Positions 12,623 to 13,555 of a stretch of DNA of 13,555 bases are shown in pieces. Origin of the DNA: UBA5704 sp036380715. Lineage in GTDB: Bacteria; Acidobacteriota; Thermoanaerobaculia; Multivoradales; UBA5704. Under the pieces are notes generated by a model. That model saw only the letters and a program-made list of their open reading frames with translations. It did no database searches and was not told the origin of the DNA. Each line of letters begins with the position of its first letter. The first letter of the stretch is position 1. The stretch covers positions 1 to 13,555 of the forward strand of contig DASVEF010000040.1 in NCBI GenBank assembly GCA_036380715.1, given 5' to 3'. The position numbers were made by a program, and so were the translations under genes.

Positions 12623-13555
12623 TCATCGACCGTTCCGATGCGGAATTAATCCGCCAAAAAGGCCATTGATGTCGATATGCCTCTCCAACTCCCTGGCCCT
12701 TTGAAGCTCCCTTTGAGCAATCCCCCTCCCATGCCGGGCAACCTCCTGAAGCTCGGGGCTTTCTCGCCCGGTTTCGGCAAAGGCCAGATCCCACTTTTCC
12801 CAGTATTCGATGCCTGAGCCCGCCCAGCCGTGGTGGCTTTTGAAAGCCGCCCCTGCAATCTGAGCTGGCTCATACTCAGCCTGAAGAGCTGCCTGAGCCA
12901 AGTCCGACCACGGCTTCTGCGGTAGCCCTGCAAGCGGTGCAAGATGATAGCCAGAAAGCCGCGGCAGAGCCAGAACCTGTTTATAGACCTCGACATCCCC
13001 TCGAATCAGCGCAGGTATCATGTCACCGACGATCGGGACAGGCTCGAGCTCCTGGAGAAGAGCCGATCGCTGTTCCTTCCCGAGCGAGCGTAGAGCATGA
13101 GCAAAGGGACTGTCCCCCAGAAAGTGCCAAGGCAAGTCGGGATCGCGTAGCCGGTTTCTAAGCCACTCCAGAGCCAGGCTAGCGTCGCTCGACAGGATGC
13201 ACCCCAACGAGTATTCCAGCCCCATGTTGGGCTCTGTGCCTGAGTAATCCTCGGTCCTGGATCGAAGAATGGCTGAGCGCCAGTCAGGTAGGACCTCTTC
13301 GCGCACTTCACCTAGAGGCTCTGACCACCACTCGCCAACAGCGGCAGCGAGTGAGACCTCCCATCGAGAGTGCTGAAGAAGTCGCCTCAAAGTGTCTACA
13401 GGGACTCTTCGGTTCTGACAACGCTGCTTGACCAGGGTGGCGAGATCAGAGAATTCGTCGAAGACCTTCGTCAAAAGGGAAGGTGGAGGGTCCCATAGCT
13501 CAAGAACCAAGATAGCTGCCATCCATTCGAGAGCCTTGATGTCAAGGGACCGCTT
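12623..13555 (-). CDS. C-terminal part of a large helical-repeat protein (5' end beyond right edge)
   Basis: The frame is open to the window edge and protein-like throughout, reading RSLDIKALEWMAAILVLELW across the only candidate ATG (13522). The true start is therefore outside; 310 residues are visible. The sequence is almost all helices, with HEAT-like pairs such as TLRRLLQHSRWEVSLAAAVG, LGCILSSDASLALEWLRNRL and SPFAHALRSLGKEQRSALLQ. Near the end come a Trp-rich stretch, GWAGSGIEYWEKWDLAFAET, and a charged helix, HGRGIAQRELQRARELERHI. I have an impression of this tail in the C-terminal solenoids of large, otherwise uncharacterised ATPase-like proteins, but cannot prove it here. A STAND/NACHT-type or defence protein is only one possibility. 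There is no signal peptide or membrane segment in the visible part. Confidence 0.7.
   Translation of the reverse strand, partial: KRSLDIKALEWMAAILVLELWDPPPSLLTKVFDEFSDLATLVKQRCQNRRVPVDTLRRLLQHSRWEVSLAAAVGEWWSEPLGEVREEVLPDWRSAILRSRTEDYSGTEPNMGLEYSLGCILSSDASLALEWLRNRLRDPDLPWHFLGDSPFAHALRSLGKEQRSALLQELEPVPIVGDMIPALIRGDVEVYKQVLALPRLSGYHLAPLAGLPQKPWSDLAQAALQAEYEPAQIAGAAFKSHHGWAGSGIEYWEKWDLAFAETGRESPELQEVARHGRGIAQRELQRARELERHIDINGLFGGLIPHRNGR

Noticed and set aside
12312..12794. 160-codon minus-strand frame spanning the gap between the VOC and helical-repeat genes
   Set aside because: It is out of frame with both well-supported genes and has no recognisable motifs.

Overview
The window is GC-rich bacterial DNA. 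An 1108-residue tricorn-type S41 protease with a secreted beta-propeller, many small secreted proteins of unnamed families, abundant dispersed hairpin repeats and an IS21 element together suggest a soil-type Acidobacteriota genome, possibly Thermoanaerobaculia. That assignment is inference from gene content; there is no rRNA or marker gene here.

Layout. 1-191: start of a minus-strand gene running off the left edge. 346-551 and 3694-3899: two direct copies of a 206-bp element with 25-bp inverted ends. Between them lie a truncated plus-strand gene (569-823) and a minus-strand two-gene operon (3446 to 827): a secreted beta-rich protein, then a membrane protein with an extracytoplasmic region, a TIR domain and a C-terminal effector-associated (death-like) domain. 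A second gene remnant, perhaps metallo-beta-lactamase-like, abuts the other copy. 4056-8486: three minus-strand genes, namely a coiled-coil/winged-helix protein, the tricorn-type protease and a small secreted protein. 8502-9138: a gene-free stretch carrying TGTCGCA/TGCGACA boxes on a 21-bp ruler. 9218-9333: a hairpin-type dispersed repeat, cut near its right end by a complete IS21 element (9334-11735) with an AGGGG target duplication. 11819-12134: wreck of a NUDIX hydrolase. 12137-12544: a VOC-fold protein. 12623-13555: the C-terminal part of a large helical-repeat protein leaving the right edge.

How the parts may work together. The most interesting unit is 827-3446. A cell-surface or periplasmic protein is translationally coupled to a membrane TIR protein whose topology recalls animal Toll-like receptors: extracytoplasmic region, membrane segment, cytoplasmic TIR. 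It also has a C-terminal adaptor domain of the kind known from bacterial conflict and signalling systems. This suggests a signalling or immune module that senses something outside the cytoplasm; the function is inferred. The second highlight is the phased box array upstream of a probable DNA-binding protein. It looks like a DNA-level array rather than a coding or CRISPR repeat.

All positions, motif counts and phases were read by hand from the sequence. No database search was possible.
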